Both the position numbers and the translations under genes were made by a program. A stretch of 64,000 nt of DNA from Rhodococcus zopfii NBRC 100606 = JCM 9919 (GTDB lineage: Bacteria > Actinomycetota > Actinomycetes > Mycobacteriales > Mycobacteriaceae). Where the stretch lies: assembly GCF_001895025.1 (NCBI RefSeq), contig NZ_BCXI01000007.1, forward strand, positions 124,001-188,000, given 5' to 3'. The notes under the pieces were generated by a model. It did not search any database. It was not told the origin of the DNA and saw nothing but the letters and a program-made list of their open reading frames with translations. Positions 56,461 through 64,000 of the stretch are shown here, one piece after another (position 1 is the stretch's first letter; each line of letters begins with the position of its first letter).

Positions 56461-57160
56461 AGTTGGGACGGGGGTTGCGGGCGTAGCGGACCTGGGGGCG
56501 GCCGGCCCGGCCGTACTCGGTGATGCGGACGAGCAGACCGTCGTCGGCAAGGCGTTCGAGGTACCGCCACGCCGTCACCCGCGACACCCCGACCGCGCTT
56601 CCGACCTCCGCGGCGGTGCGGGGGCCGTCGGTCTCGCGCAGGAATCCGGCGATCCGGTCGAGGGTCGCGGGGGAAATGCCTTTCGGGGCCGACGCCTTCG
56701 TGTTCGACGTGCGCAGCGCGGCCATCGCCCGGTCGATATCATGTTGCGCGACCGCGGTTTCCGCCGAACCCAGCGCGGTGCGGTAGGCGACGTAGTGCTC
56801 GAGCTTGTCGCGCAGGGCCGCGAATGTGAACGGTTTGAGCAGATACAGCACGATGCCGCGGGACACGGCGGTGCGCACCACCTCGAGGTCGCGGGCCGAG
56901 GTCACGGCGATGATGTCCGGGCTCGGCCGCAATCCACCCAGTGACGACGCCACGTCGAGGCCGCTCATGTCGGGCAGGCCGATGTCGAGCAACACCAGGT
57001 CGACCGGTGCACCGCTGCGTGCCGCCGCCGTCGCCGACCGCAGTGCGGCAGCGCCGGTGTGCACCGCATCGATCACCTCGAATCCCGCTATCCGCCGGAG
57101 GTATTCGCGATGCGCCTGGGCGATGAGCGGTTCGTCCTCGACGATGAGCACGCGGATCAC
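56432..57160 (-). CDS. CitB/DcuR-type response regulator
   Basis: The 242-residue regulator has a receiver domain (residues 1-125: IRVLIVEDEPLIAQAH, phospho-acceptor Asp in LVLLDIGLPDMSGLD, Lys in YLLKPF). The C-terminal helix-turn-helix (ISPATLDRIAGFL, RTAAEVGSAVGVSRVTAWRYLERL) is that of the CitB/DcuR/DctR group that controls C4-dicarboxylate and citrate uptake. The GTG at 57160 overlaps the kinase stop. The kinase partner and a DctA carrier adjoin it, so it probably activates dctA in response to external dicarboxylates. The C-terminal tail (NPRPNSGDGKRYSV) runs into the terminator sequence. Confidence 0.9.
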   Translation of the reverse strand: MIRVLIVEDEPLIAQAHREYLRRIAGFEVIDAVHTGAAALRSATAAARSGAPVDLVLLDIGLPDMSGLDVASSLGGLRPSPDIIAVTSARDLEVVRTAVSRGIVLYLLKPFTFAALRDKLEHYVAYRTALGSAETAVAQHDIDRAMAALRTSNTKASAPKGISPATLDRIAGFLRETDGPRTAAEVGSAVGVSRVTAWRYLERLADDGLLVRITEYGRAGRPQVRYARNPRPNSGDGKRYSV

Positions 57161-58734
57161 GAGCGACCCCCGAGCGGAATCTCCGCGACGATCATCGCGC
57201 CCAGCGACGGCTCGGTGCGCAGGACCCCGCGGTGGCGGGCGACGACCTGCGCGACGAGTGCGAGCCCGAGTCCGCGCTGCGCCGATTTCGTCGAGTAGCC
57301 GCGCTGCATCGCCTGCGTCAGAGTGTCCGGCGACATGCCGGGCCCACTGTCCGCGACCTCGACGATCAACGTCGACTTCTCCTGACGAACAGTCACTTCC
57401 ACCCAGGGATCGTCGGCGGTGCGGGCCGCGTCGATCGCGTTGTCGATCAGGTTCCCGACGAGCGTGACGAGATCGCGGGACGGGACCGGCACCGGGCCGA
57501 GCGCGGTGTCCTCGGTGACGGTCAGCTCGACGCCGCGCTCTGCGGCTTCGTCGACCTTGCCGAGCAGCAGTGCCGCGAGCGCCGGTTCGGCGATGTCGCC
57601 GGTCAGCCGGTCGATGAGGTTCTGGGACACCGCCAGCTCGCGCGTCGCGAACGCCACGGCCTCCTCGGCCCGACCCAGCTCGACCATGGTGATGATCGTG
57701 TGCAATCGGTTCGCCGACTCGTGGGCCTGGGCCCGCAGCGACTCGGCGAACCCGCGCACCGAATCCAGCTCCCCGAGCACGCCCCGCAGCTCGGTGTGAT
57801 CGCGCAGCGTGACGACCGTGCCGATCCGCCGGTCCTCCCACCGCACCGCGTCGCTGCCCACCACCAGCACCCGATCCCGGGTCAGGTGCACCTCGTCGCG
57901 CACCTCCTGACCGGCCGCGAGCGTCCGCAGGGTCTCCGGCAGCGACTCGAACGGCACCGGTCCGGGCTCGAGCCCGAGCAGCCGGCGGGCCTCGTCGTTG
58001 ACGACGTCGACGCGCGGCGACCCGCCGCCCGAGGTGCCGAACACGAGCAGACCCTCGCCGATCGCGCGCAGCACCGCATCGTGATGCTCGTACATGCGCA
58101 GCAACTGGTCCGGATTCAGTCCCAGCGTCTGCCGCCGCAGCCGCCGGGAGATGAGGACGGCGCCGGCCGCGGTGACCGCCAGCCCTGCCGCGACGACCCC
58201 GACGATCCCGGGCAGGCCGCGCACGAAGGCGTCGGCGATGCGCTGCCGGGTCACCCCGACCGACACGAACCCGGCGAGCGTTCCGTCGTCGGCATATACC
58301 GGGGCGATCGTCCGGATCGACGATCCGAGGCTGCCGGTGTACGTCTCGCTGTACGGCTGCCCGGACCGGGCCTGCTCGATGTGGCCGGTGTAGGGCCGCC
58401 CGATCTGCTCGGGCACGGGATGGGTCACCCGGATCCCGTCCGGGTCGACGACCACGACGAAGTCGACGCCGGTGGAAGTGCGGATCTGCTCGGCGAGGGG
58501 CTGCAGCGCCGCGGTCGGATCGGGGGACCGCAGTCCCTCGGCGACCGCGGGAACCTGAGCGGTGGTCACGGCGATGTCCGTCACGGCCAGGCGGGTCGTG
58601 GCGTCGGCGTCGCGGCGTTCGTCGGCGACGAACAGTGCCGCGGCGGCGATCGCGACCACGGTGAACACCACGAGCTGCAGGATCAGCAGCTGTCCTGCCA
58701 CGCTCATCGGCCGACGTGTGCCGCGACGGTTCAC
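57157..58734 (-). CDS. CitA/DcuS-type sensor histidine kinase
   Basis: The 525-residue kinase has a first membrane helix (about 14-38), then an extracytoplasmic PAS-like CitA/DcuS sensor (about 40-175, with VDFVVVVDPDGIRVTHPVPEQIG and IGRPYTGHI). A second helix (about 178-200) and a cytosolic PAS domain follow. The dimerisation/phospho-acceptor helix is LRAQAHESANRLHTIITMVELG. The catalytic domain has GNLIDNAIDAAR, DSGPGM and QRGLGLALV. It should sense a dicarboxylate or citrate outside the cell. The GTG at 58734 is chosen because GGGAGG sits six bases upstream; an ATG at 58707 is a weaker alternative. It is divergent from dctA. Confidence 0.92.
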   Translation of the reverse strand: MNRRGTRRPMSVAGQLLILQLVVFTVVAIAAAALFVADERRDADATTRLAVTDIAVTTAQVPAVAEGLRSPDPTAALQPLAEQIRTSTGVDFVVVVDPDGIRVTHPVPEQIGRPYTGHIEQARSGQPYSETYTGSLGSSIRTIAPVYADDGTLAGFVSVGVTRQRIADAFVRGLPGIVGVVAAGLAVTAAGAVLISRRLRRQTLGLNPDQLLRMYEHHDAVLRAIGEGLLVFGTSGGGSPRVDVVNDEARRLLGLEPGPVPFESLPETLRTLAAGQEVRDEVHLTRDRVLVVGSDAVRWEDRRIGTVVTLRDHTELRGVLGELDSVRGFAESLRAQAHESANRLHTIITMVELGRAEEAVAFATRELAVSQNLIDRLTGDIAEPALAALLLGKVDEAAERGVELTVTEDTALGPVPVPSRDLVTLVGNLIDNAIDAARTADDPWVEVTVRQEKSTLIVEVADSGPGMSPDTLTQAMQRGYSTKSAQRGLGLALVAQVVARHRGVLRTEPSLGAMIVAEIPLGGRS

Positions 58735-58938
58735 CGGCGACCTCCCGTGAACTCTATGCACGCAATCTTCTCCGTGCGCCGACCCACCATCACCATTCTG
58801 ATAGGTGGAAGTGATACCGGTCACCACCCGGGCGCGGAGCATCCCTACCAGGGTCCCGCAGCAGCCGGCCGCACCACGGTCGAATCCCGAGTACTGGCGG
58901 TTGCCACCGAATCCGTATCCGTGATCGAAGGGCAACCC
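58735..58938. promoter_or_regulatory. Divergent promoter region, kinase/dctA
   Basis: These 204 bases lie between divergent genes and must hold both promoters and any regulator site. An imperfect inverted repeat (ATCAC at 58790-58794 with GTGAT at 58811-58815) and nearby CCACC/GGTGG elements are candidates for response-regulator binding. No consensus could be confirmed. Confidence 0.35.
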
Positions 58939-60318
58939 ATGAGTACCACCACAGTGTCCGTGCGCAAGGACCGGACGTCCCGGCGCAAGGACCGGACCCA
59001 CTGGCTGTACATCGGCGTCGTGGTCGCCGTGGTCGCCGGTGTGCTGGTCGGCTGGCAGGCGCCGGACGTCGGCAAGTCGCTCGGCATCCTCGGCACCACT
59101 TTCGTCGACCTCATCAAGATGATGATCAGCCCGGTCATCTTCTGCACCATCGTGTTGGGGATCGGCTCGGTGCGCGCGGCCGCCAGCGTCGGCCGGATCG
59201 GTGGTCTCGCCCTGATCTACTTCGTCGGCATGTCGACGGTCGCGCTCGGCATCGGCCTGTTCGTCGGCAACCTGCTCGACCCCGGTAGCGGCCTGACCCT
59301 CGACGCGTCGACCGCTGGGTCCGGTGCCGCGCTCGCCGAGAAGGCCCACGCGGCCGGCGGCACCGCCGAGTTCATCTCCGGGATCATCCCCACGTCGATG
59401 CTGTCCGCGCTCACGTCCGGCAGCGTGCTGCAGACCCTGTTCGTCGCGCTGCTCGTGGGCTTCGCGATCCAGGGCATCGGCAAGTCCGGCGAGCCGATCC
59501 TGCGCGGTGTCGCGCACGTGCAGAAGCTCGTGTTCAAGATCCTGACGATGATCCTGTGGCTGGCCCCGATCGGCGCGTTCGGTGCGATCGCCAACGTGGT
59601 CGGCCAGACCGGCCTGAGCGCGGTCGTCCAGCTCGGCGCGCTGATGCTCGCCTTCTACCTGACGTGCCTGGTGTTCGTGTTCGGCGTCCTCGGGACGCTG
59701 CTGCGGGCGGTCGCCGGGGTGTCGGTGTTCAAGCTGGTCCGGTACCTGGCCCGCGAATACCTGCTCATCTTCGCGACGTCGTCGTCCGAGTCGGCGCTGC
59801 CGCGCCTGATCGCCAAGATGGAGCACCTGGGCGTGCAGCGCACCACCGTCGGTGTCGTCGTGCCCACGGGCTACTCGTTCAACCTGGACGGCACCGCGAT
59901 CTACTTGACGATGGCTGCGCTGTTCGTCGCCGACGCGATGGGCCGGCCGCTGGCACTGGCCGAACAGCTGTCGCTGTTGCTGTTCATGATCATCGCCTCG
60001 AAGGGTGCGGCCGGGGTGACCGGCGCCGGGCTCGCGACGCTGGCGGGTGGGCTGCAGAGCCACCGCCCGGACCTCGTCGACGGCGTGGGCCTGATCGTCG
60101 GCGTCGACCGGTTCATGTCCGAGGCGCGTGCCGTCACCAATTTCTCCGGCAACGCCATCGCGACCCTGCTGATCGGAACGTGGACCCGGACCGTGGACCG
60201 CGCCCGCGTCGACGAGGTGCTGGCCGGCCGGCTGCCGTTCGACGAATCGATGCTCGGCGACGACGACGGGCATCCGGTTCCGGAGAAGGAACCGCAGCTC
60301 GAGAAGGTCGGCGTGTAG
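58939..60318 (+). CDS. dctA: C4-dicarboxylate/proton symporter DctA
   Basis: This 459-residue DAACS-family carrier has eight or more membrane helices and two hairpin loops. Typical segments are VDLIKMMISPVIFCTIVLGI, the Ser-rich HP1 tip FATSSSESALPRLI, VVPTGYSFNLDGTAIYLTMAALF with the NLDGT motif, the HP2 region SKGAAGVTGAGL, and FMSEARAVTNFSGNAIATLLIG. DctA imports succinate, fumarate, malate or aspartate. The ATG at 58939 follows GAAGGG. It is probably controlled by the divergent CitA/DcuS-CitB/DcuR pair. A strong terminator follows the stop. Confidence 0.95.
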   Translation: MSTTTVSVRKDRTSRRKDRTHWLYIGVVVAVVAGVLVGWQAPDVGKSLGILGTTFVDLIKMMISPVIFCTIVLGIGSVRAAASVGRIGGLALIYFVGMSTVALGIGLFVGNLLDPGSGLTLDASTAGSGAALAEKAHAAGGTAEFISGIIPTSMLSALTSGSVLQTLFVALLVGFAIQGIGKSGEPILRGVAHVQKLVFKILTMILWLAPIGAFGAIANVVGQTGLSAVVQLGALMLAFYLTCLVFVFGVLGTLLRAVAGVSVFKLVRYLAREYLLIFATSSSESALPRLIAKMEHLGVQRTTVGVVVPTGYSFNLDGTAIYLTMAALFVADAMGRPLALAEQLSLLLFMIIASKGAAGVTGAGLATLAGGLQSHRPDLVDGVGLIVGVDRFMSEARAVTNFSGNAIATLLIGTWTRTVDRARVDEVLAGRLPFDESMLGDDDGHPVPEKEPQLEKVGV

Positions 60319-60335
60319 TCGCCTGATCGCATACA

Positions 60336-60367
60336 GCGGCCCGGACTCCCCACGGAGTCCGGGCCGC
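60336..60367 (+). terminator. Terminator after dctA
   Basis: A perfect 14-bp stem (60336-60349 with 60354-60367) has a four-base loop, 17 bases after the dctA stop. Confidence 0.85.
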
Positions 60368-60385
60368 ACTGCGTGATCCGGGCTC

Positions 60386-60405
60386 GGTCACCGTGACCGG
60401 TCACC
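60386..60405. promoter_or_regulatory. Overlapping palindromes upstream of glutathione peroxidase gene
   Basis: GGTCACCGTGACC (60386-60398) and GTGACCGGTCAC (60393-60404) share a half-site, giving three alternating half-sites in 20 bases. The array lies about 170 bases upstream of the peroxidase gene, just after the dctA terminator. It looks like a regulator binding site, but the protein is unknown. Confidence 0.35.
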
Positions 60406-60560
60406 AGCGCAGGGGCTTGACCGGTGAGTACAGAAGAGACGGGTCGGAGCGCCAGTCGAGTCTGGAACGTCGATGTGCAACAGCGGCGACCGGAAACGTC
60501 GGTGTAGAGCACGTAAGGATCCGTGCCCGGACCGGGACTCCGGTCTCGCGGTGAGCCGAC

Positions 60561-60566
60561 TACGTT
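60561..60566 (+). promoter_or_regulatory. -10 hexamer TACGTT, glutathione peroxidase gene
   Basis: TACGTT ends seven bases before the ATG at 60574. A GGAG immediately follows it, but too close to the hexamer to be certain which role applies. Confidence 0.35.
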
Positions 60567-60573
60567 GGAGCGC

Positions 60574-61068
60574 ATGACCACAACTCTGCAGGACATCGCG
60601 ATCAACACCCTCGCCGGTGATCCCACGTCCCTCGCCGCATTCGACGGCCACGCGCTCCTCGTCGTCAACGTCGCCTCCAAGTGCGGCCTGACCCCGCAGT
60701 ACACGGCGCTCGAGCAGCTCGCGAAGGACTACGCGGACCGCGGTCTGATCGTCGTCGGTGTGCCTTGCAACCAGTTCAGGGGTCAGGAGCCGGGCACCGC
60801 CGAGGAGATCCAGGAATTCTGCTCCACCACCTACGGCGTCACCTTCCCGCTGCTCGAGAAGATCGACGTCAACGGCGAGAACCGGCATCCCCTGTACATG
60901 GAGCTCACCCAGCACCCGGACGCCGAAGGCGAGGCCGGCGATATCCAGTGGAACTTCGAGAAGTTCGTCGTCGCCCCGGACGGCACCGTCGTCGATCGTT
61001 TCCGTCCGCGCACCGAGCCGGACGCACCCGAGGTGATCGCTGCCATCGAGGCCGTGCTGCCGGTCTGA
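60574..61068 (+). CDS. Glutathione peroxidase-family thiol peroxidase
   Basis: The 164-residue protein has the family motifs VVNVASKCGLTPQY (peroxidatic Cys instead of selenocysteine), VGVPCNQFRGQEPGT with the conserved Gln and a resolving Cys, and IQWNFEKFVVAPDG with the conserved Trp-Asn. Actinobacteria lack glutathione, so it most likely uses thioredoxin or mycothiol-linked systems to reduce hydroperoxides. It is followed after nine bases by bluB, perhaps in the same transcript. Confidence 0.93.
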   Translation: MTTTLQDIAINTLAGDPTSLAAFDGHALLVVNVASKCGLTPQYTALEQLAKDYADRGLIVVGVPCNQFRGQEPGTAEEIQEFCSTTYGVTFPLLEKIDVNGENRHPLYMELTQHPDAEGEAGDIQWNFEKFVVAPDGTVVDRFRPRTEPDAPEVIAAIEAVLPV

Positions 61069-61077
61069 GCTGAATCC

Positions 61078-61749
61078 ATGTTCTCCAACGAAGCGCGTAA
61101 CGCGCTCTACGACATCATCCGCATGCGCCGCGACGTGCGCGCCGAGTTCGCCGGTGACACCGTCGCCGAGGATGTGCTGTGGCGCATCCTCGCCGCGGCG
61201 CACCACGCGCCGAGCGTCGGCAACACCCAGCCCTGGGACTTCGTCGTCGTCCAGGACGAGCAGCGACTCGAAGCGTTCGCCGAACACGTCGCCGGATGCC
61301 GTCAGGCCTTCGCCGATTCGCTCCCGGAGGACCGCCGCCACACCTTCGACCCCATCAAGGTCGAGGGGATCGTCGAATCCCGCACCGGCATCGTCGTCAC
61401 CTACGACCCGGAGCGCGGCGGCAAGCACATCCTGGGCCGGCACACCATCGACGACTCCGGACTGTTCTCCGCGGTGCTCGCGATCCAGAACCTGTGGCTC
61501 GCCGCGACCGCGGAAGGGCTCGGCGTCGGATGGGTGTCGTTCTACGACGAACCGTTCCTCACCGAGTTCATCGGGGCCGAAGGTGCGGTGCGGCCGATCG
61601 CGTGGCTGTGCGTCGGGCCGGTCACCCGACTGCAGGAGGTGCCGGACCTGGAACGGTTCGGCTGGCGTCGCGGCCGTCCGTTGACGGACGCCGTCCACCG
61701 CGACCGCTTCGGCGATGCGTACGAGCAGCAGGACACCGCCGAAGCCTGA
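61078..61749 (+). CDS. bluB: 5,6-dimethylbenzimidazole synthase BluB
   Basis: The 223-residue nitroreductase-fold enzyme breaks down reduced FMN with oxygen to make the lower ligand of vitamin B12. It has LYDIIRMRRDVRAEF, AAHHAPSVGNTQPWDFVVV (the BluB form of the flavin-binding segment), TYDPERGGKHILGRHT, AIQNLWLAATAEGLGVGWVSFYD and a C-terminal FGWRRGRPL. These features separate BluB from ordinary nitroreductases. It lies directly after the peroxidase gene. No other cobalamin gene or cobalamin riboswitch was seen. Confidence 0.92.
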   Translation: MFSNEARNALYDIIRMRRDVRAEFAGDTVAEDVLWRILAAAHHAPSVGNTQPWDFVVVQDEQRLEAFAEHVAGCRQAFADSLPEDRRHTFDPIKVEGIVESRTGIVVTYDPERGGKHILGRHTIDDSGLFSAVLAIQNLWLAATAEGLGVGWVSFYDEPFLTEFIGAEGAVRPIAWLCVGPVTRLQEVPDLERFGWRRGRPLTDAVHRDRFGDAYEQQDTAEA

Positions 61750-61761
61750 GCCGGGCCGCAT

Positions 61762-63879
61762 CTACAGCGCGACCGCGACCTTCCACGCCGAGTGGATCGC
61801 GCCCTCGATGTATCCGACGTCGCCCGCATCGCCGACGACCCGCACGTCCGTTCCGGATCCGGCGAGTTCGTCGGCGAGCGGCGCCGCCGCCGACACCCCC
61901 GACGCCATCACGACCAGATCGGCGGGGGCGGTGTGGGTTTCGGTGCCGGCCCAGAACTCGACCGTGTCCGGGGTGATGCGCTGGACGGTCGCGTGCCGGT
62001 GGACGGTCACCCCGACCTCACCGGCATGCCGGACCGCGGTCCAGCGGCGCGGCATCGCCATGGGAACACCGAGCTGCTGACCCTCCTCCAGCAGCGTCAC
62101 CTTCCGGCCCCGCTCGGCCAGGAACTCGGCGAGTTCGAGGCCGACCAGCGAACCGCCGATGACCACGACGTTCCGCCCGACGGGCAGGAACCTGCGGGTC
62201 ACCGAGCGAACTGCGCCGGGCCTCTTGGTGATTCCCGACAGTGCGCCGAGCTTGCCCGCCGTCCGCAGGAACCACGGCTGACCCGAGACGTCACCGTTGC
62301 CGGTCATCAGCGCCCGCAGGGTGTCGCCGGTGTGCACGTGCGGCAGGTCGCCGCCGGGCACACCCGGACGCTCACGCACCGCACCGGTCGCGACCACCAC
62401 GACATCCGGCGCGAGCGACCGGATCGACGCGGCGGTGGCCTCCGTCTTCAACCGGACGTCGATGCCGAGCCGCTCGACCTCACCGGTCAGCCAGTTCAGC
62501 AGGCGCTCGTTGTCGGGGGTGGTCAGGGTCGAGAACCACAGAGTGCCGCCGAGCCGGTCGGCCTTGTCGAGCACGGTGACGCGGTGGCCACGTTCGGTTG
62601 CGACCCGTGCGACCTCGAGACCCGCGGGTCCGGCACCGACGACGACGATCCGCTTCGCGGCCGCGGTACGCACGAACGGCACCAGTGCCTCGTTGCCGAG
62701 CGCCGGGTTCACCGCGCAGACGGGGGTGCCGTCCCAGAAGTTCTCCTGAACGCACACATAGCAATTGATGCAGGGACGAACCTGCCCCGGGGTGCCGGCC
62801 TTCAGTTTGCCGACGAGGCCGGGATCGGCCAGCAGCTGGCGGCCCATCGCGACGAAATCCGCCTTGCCGTCGGCAATGGCCTGCTCACCCACGTCGGGAA
62901 GCACCCGCCCCACCGTGATCACCGGGATCTGCACGGCCCGCTTCACCGCCGCGGCCAGTTCGGTGTAGGCGCCGACCGTGTTCGGAAGCGGACCGTCGGT
63001 GAAGTTGGAGAACGGATTCCGGCCCCAGCCGGTGACGTGGATGCCGTCCGCCCCAGCGGCTTCGAACAACGCCGACGCCTGCGCGGCCTCGGCGGTCGTC
63101 AGCCCGTCGTCCTCGCCGAACTCGCGTCCGGCGACCCGCACGAGCACCGCCAGCGAGTCGCCCACCTCGTCCTTGACGGCCCGGATCACCTCGCACGCCA
63201 GCCGCGCCCGGTTCTCGAGGGAGCCGCCGTACTCGTCGGTGCGCCGGTTGTCGGCGCGGGACAGGAACGCACCGAGCACATAGCCGTGCGCGCAATGGAT
63301 TTCGACCGCGTCACCGCCGGCGGCCTTCACCCGCGCCGCCGCGTCGGCGAAACAGCGCACCAGCCAAGGGATGTCGTCGGCGTCGGCCTCGTGATAGGTG
63401 GCCTGCTTGCCTTGTGTCACCGCCCCCATCTTCTGCAGTTCCTCACCGGTGTTGTCGGCGAGGGCGCGCAGATCGAGACTGCCCTGCGGAGTCGAGGGCA
63501 CGAGCAGCGGACGGTCCTGGACGGTGTCGATCCGGGCGACCTTGCCGTGGTGGGTCATCTGCACGCACAACTTGCTGCCGGCCGCGTGCACCGCATCGGC
63601 CAGCGCCTTCAGCCCGGGGATGAACCGGTCCTCGGACAGGCCCGGTTCCTTGGTGCTCGCGCACCCGATCGGGTACGCGACCGCGCAGCATCCGGTGATG
63701 ATCAGCCCTGTGCCGCCCGCGGCGCGCGCCACGAAATGATCGATGTCGCCCTGCTCGATCTCACCGTCCTCGCACAGGTTCATGTCCATCGCGGGCAACA
63801 CGACCCGGTTGGTCAATTCGATGGGGCCGATGGTGCCGGGGGAGAGCAGGTGCGGGTACGTCTTCTTGCGGGTCGTCAC
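61762..63879 (-). CDS. NADH:flavin oxidoreductase, 2,4-dienoyl-CoA reductase (FadH)-like
   Basis: The 705-residue protein has an N-terminal FMN TIM barrel (about 1-370; LTNRVVLPAMDMNL, CVQMTHHGKVA, EIHCAHGYVLGAFLSRADNRRTDEYGGS). A Cys cluster follows (RPCINCYVCVQENFWDGTPVCAVNP), then a C-terminal FAD/NAD(P)H-binding half (RIVVVGAGPAGLEVARVA, NVVVIGGSLVGLELAEFL, VRVVGDAGDVG). This is the layout of dienoyl-CoA reductase and trimethylamine dehydrogenase relatives. The first three cysteines are spaced CxxCxxC, one residue tighter than the CxxCxxxC I recall for E. coli FadH. The substrate is uncertain. The GTG at 63879 follows a TAGCGT hexamer by six bases. It converges on bluB. Confidence 0.88.
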   Translation of the reverse strand: MTTRKKTYPHLLSPGTIGPIELTNRVVLPAMDMNLCEDGEIEQGDIDHFVARAAGGTGLIITGCCAVAYPIGCASTKEPGLSEDRFIPGLKALADAVHAAGSKLCVQMTHHGKVARIDTVQDRPLLVPSTPQGSLDLRALADNTGEELQKMGAVTQGKQATYHEADADDIPWLVRCFADAAARVKAAGGDAVEIHCAHGYVLGAFLSRADNRRTDEYGGSLENRARLACEVIRAVKDEVGDSLAVLVRVAGREFGEDDGLTTAEAAQASALFEAAGADGIHVTGWGRNPFSNFTDGPLPNTVGAYTELAAAVKRAVQIPVITVGRVLPDVGEQAIADGKADFVAMGRQLLADPGLVGKLKAGTPGQVRPCINCYVCVQENFWDGTPVCAVNPALGNEALVPFVRTAAAKRIVVVGAGPAGLEVARVATERGHRVTVLDKADRLGGTLWFSTLTTPDNERLLNWLTGEVERLGIDVRLKTEATAASIRSLAPDVVVVATGAVRERPGVPGGDLPHVHTGDTLRALMTGNGDVSGQPWFLRTAGKLGALSGITKRPGAVRSVTRRFLPVGRNVVVIGGSLVGLELAEFLAERGRKVTLLEEGQQLGVPMAMPRRWTAVRHAGEVGVTVHRHATVQRITPDTVEFWAGTETHTAPADLVVMASGVSAAAPLADELAGSGTDVRVVGDAGDVGYIEGAIHSAWKVAVAL

Positions 63880-63885
63880 GATTCG

Positions 63886-63891
63886 ACGCTA
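63886..63891 (-). promoter_or_regulatory. -10 hexamer TAGCGT, flavin oxidoreductase gene
   Basis: TAGCGT on the minus strand is six bases from the GTG start, with no ribosome site between. Nothing else was recognised up to the end of the window at 64000. Confidence 0.45.
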
Positions 63892-64000
63892 GACCGCGCC
63901 GCCACCGGGCCCGCGCGATGTCCTGGTGAACGGGACCTCGCCGCGCGGTGAGGCATCGGGTTCAGTGGCGCGCATCTCCCGTCGCGCAGGGTTCAACCGG

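Noticed and set aside
57232-58938. Long plus-strand extension upstream of dctA across the kinase gene
   Set aside because: The extension is antisense to a histidine kinase with clear catalytic motifs. The ATG at 58939 with its ribosome site gives the normal DctA N-terminus.
1-64000. CRISPR arrays, insertion sequences, prophage or integrase genes
   Set aside because: No direct-repeat array with unique spacers, no transposase or recombinase motifs and no phage structural genes were seen. The only tandem repeat is the in-frame coding repeat at 2375-2794.

Overview
The window is very GC-rich, uses many GTG starts, and carries genes typical of the mycolate actinobacteria (a PhoP close to the mycobacterial protein, IdeR/DtxR-type iron boxes, a cutinase-like esterase, DyP peroxidase with encapsulin, BluB). 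It is most likely chromosomal DNA of a Rhodococcus or a close relative. No transposase, integrase, phage gene or CRISPR array was seen.

Layout. (1) 1-3.7 kb: the end of a probable amino acid N-hydroxylase overlapping an MbtH-like gene, a ThrE-family exporter, tRNA-Thr(UGU), a protein built on a 10-residue repeat, an SMR pump and a small Cys-rich protein. (2) 3.8-15.4 kb: a housekeeping block (phoP-phoR, alpha/beta hydrolase, HIT protein, purD, aminotransferase, TetR, purB, TetR, HIT protein, DyP peroxidase-encapsulin). (3) 15.5-19.9 kb: OhrR-like and MarR regulators, secreted esterase, AlkB-like dioxygenase, ABC exporter. (4) 20.0-51.5 kb: a catecholate siderophore locus. The operon dhbC-dhbA-dhbE-dhbB makes and activates 2,3-dihydroxybenzoate. 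Divergent to it lie a two-module NRPS, a siderophore-binding lipoprotein, a three-module NRPS, a free aryl carrier protein, an EntS-like exporter, a secreted S33-type hydrolase and a siderophore-interacting reductase. Three IdeR-like boxes mark it as iron-repressed. (5) 51.5-56.1 kb: a DHA2 exporter, purC and prolyl oligopeptidase. (6) 56.3-60.3 kb: a possible 29-residue peptide gene, then a CitB/DcuR-type two-component system divergent from a DctA dicarboxylate carrier. (7) 60.5-64 kb: glutathione peroxidase, bluB and an old-yellow-enzyme/dienoyl-CoA reductase-like flavoenzyme. The last 120 bases show only the promoter-like hexamer of that flavoenzyme gene.

Working model for the siderophore locus: DhbC, DhbA and DhbB convert chorismate to 2,3-dihydroxybenzoate. 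DhbE loads it on the free carrier at 47.3 kb, and the first condensation domain passes it to a five-module line, C-A-T/C-A-T-E followed by three C-A-T-E modules. The pocket residues predict a near-symmetric X-Y-Z-Z-X peptide in which four residues are D-configured. The line ends in an epimerization domain and has no thioesterase, so product release is unexplained. The locus lies between purB and purC, genes that I recall lying only a few genes apart in Mycobacterium tuberculosis. It therefore looks like an accessory block placed in a conserved purine/phoPR neighbourhood.

No gene-free stretch exceeds 300 bases. The larger gaps (56064-56300, 58735-58938, 60319-60573) hold the terminators, promoter region and palindromes listed.
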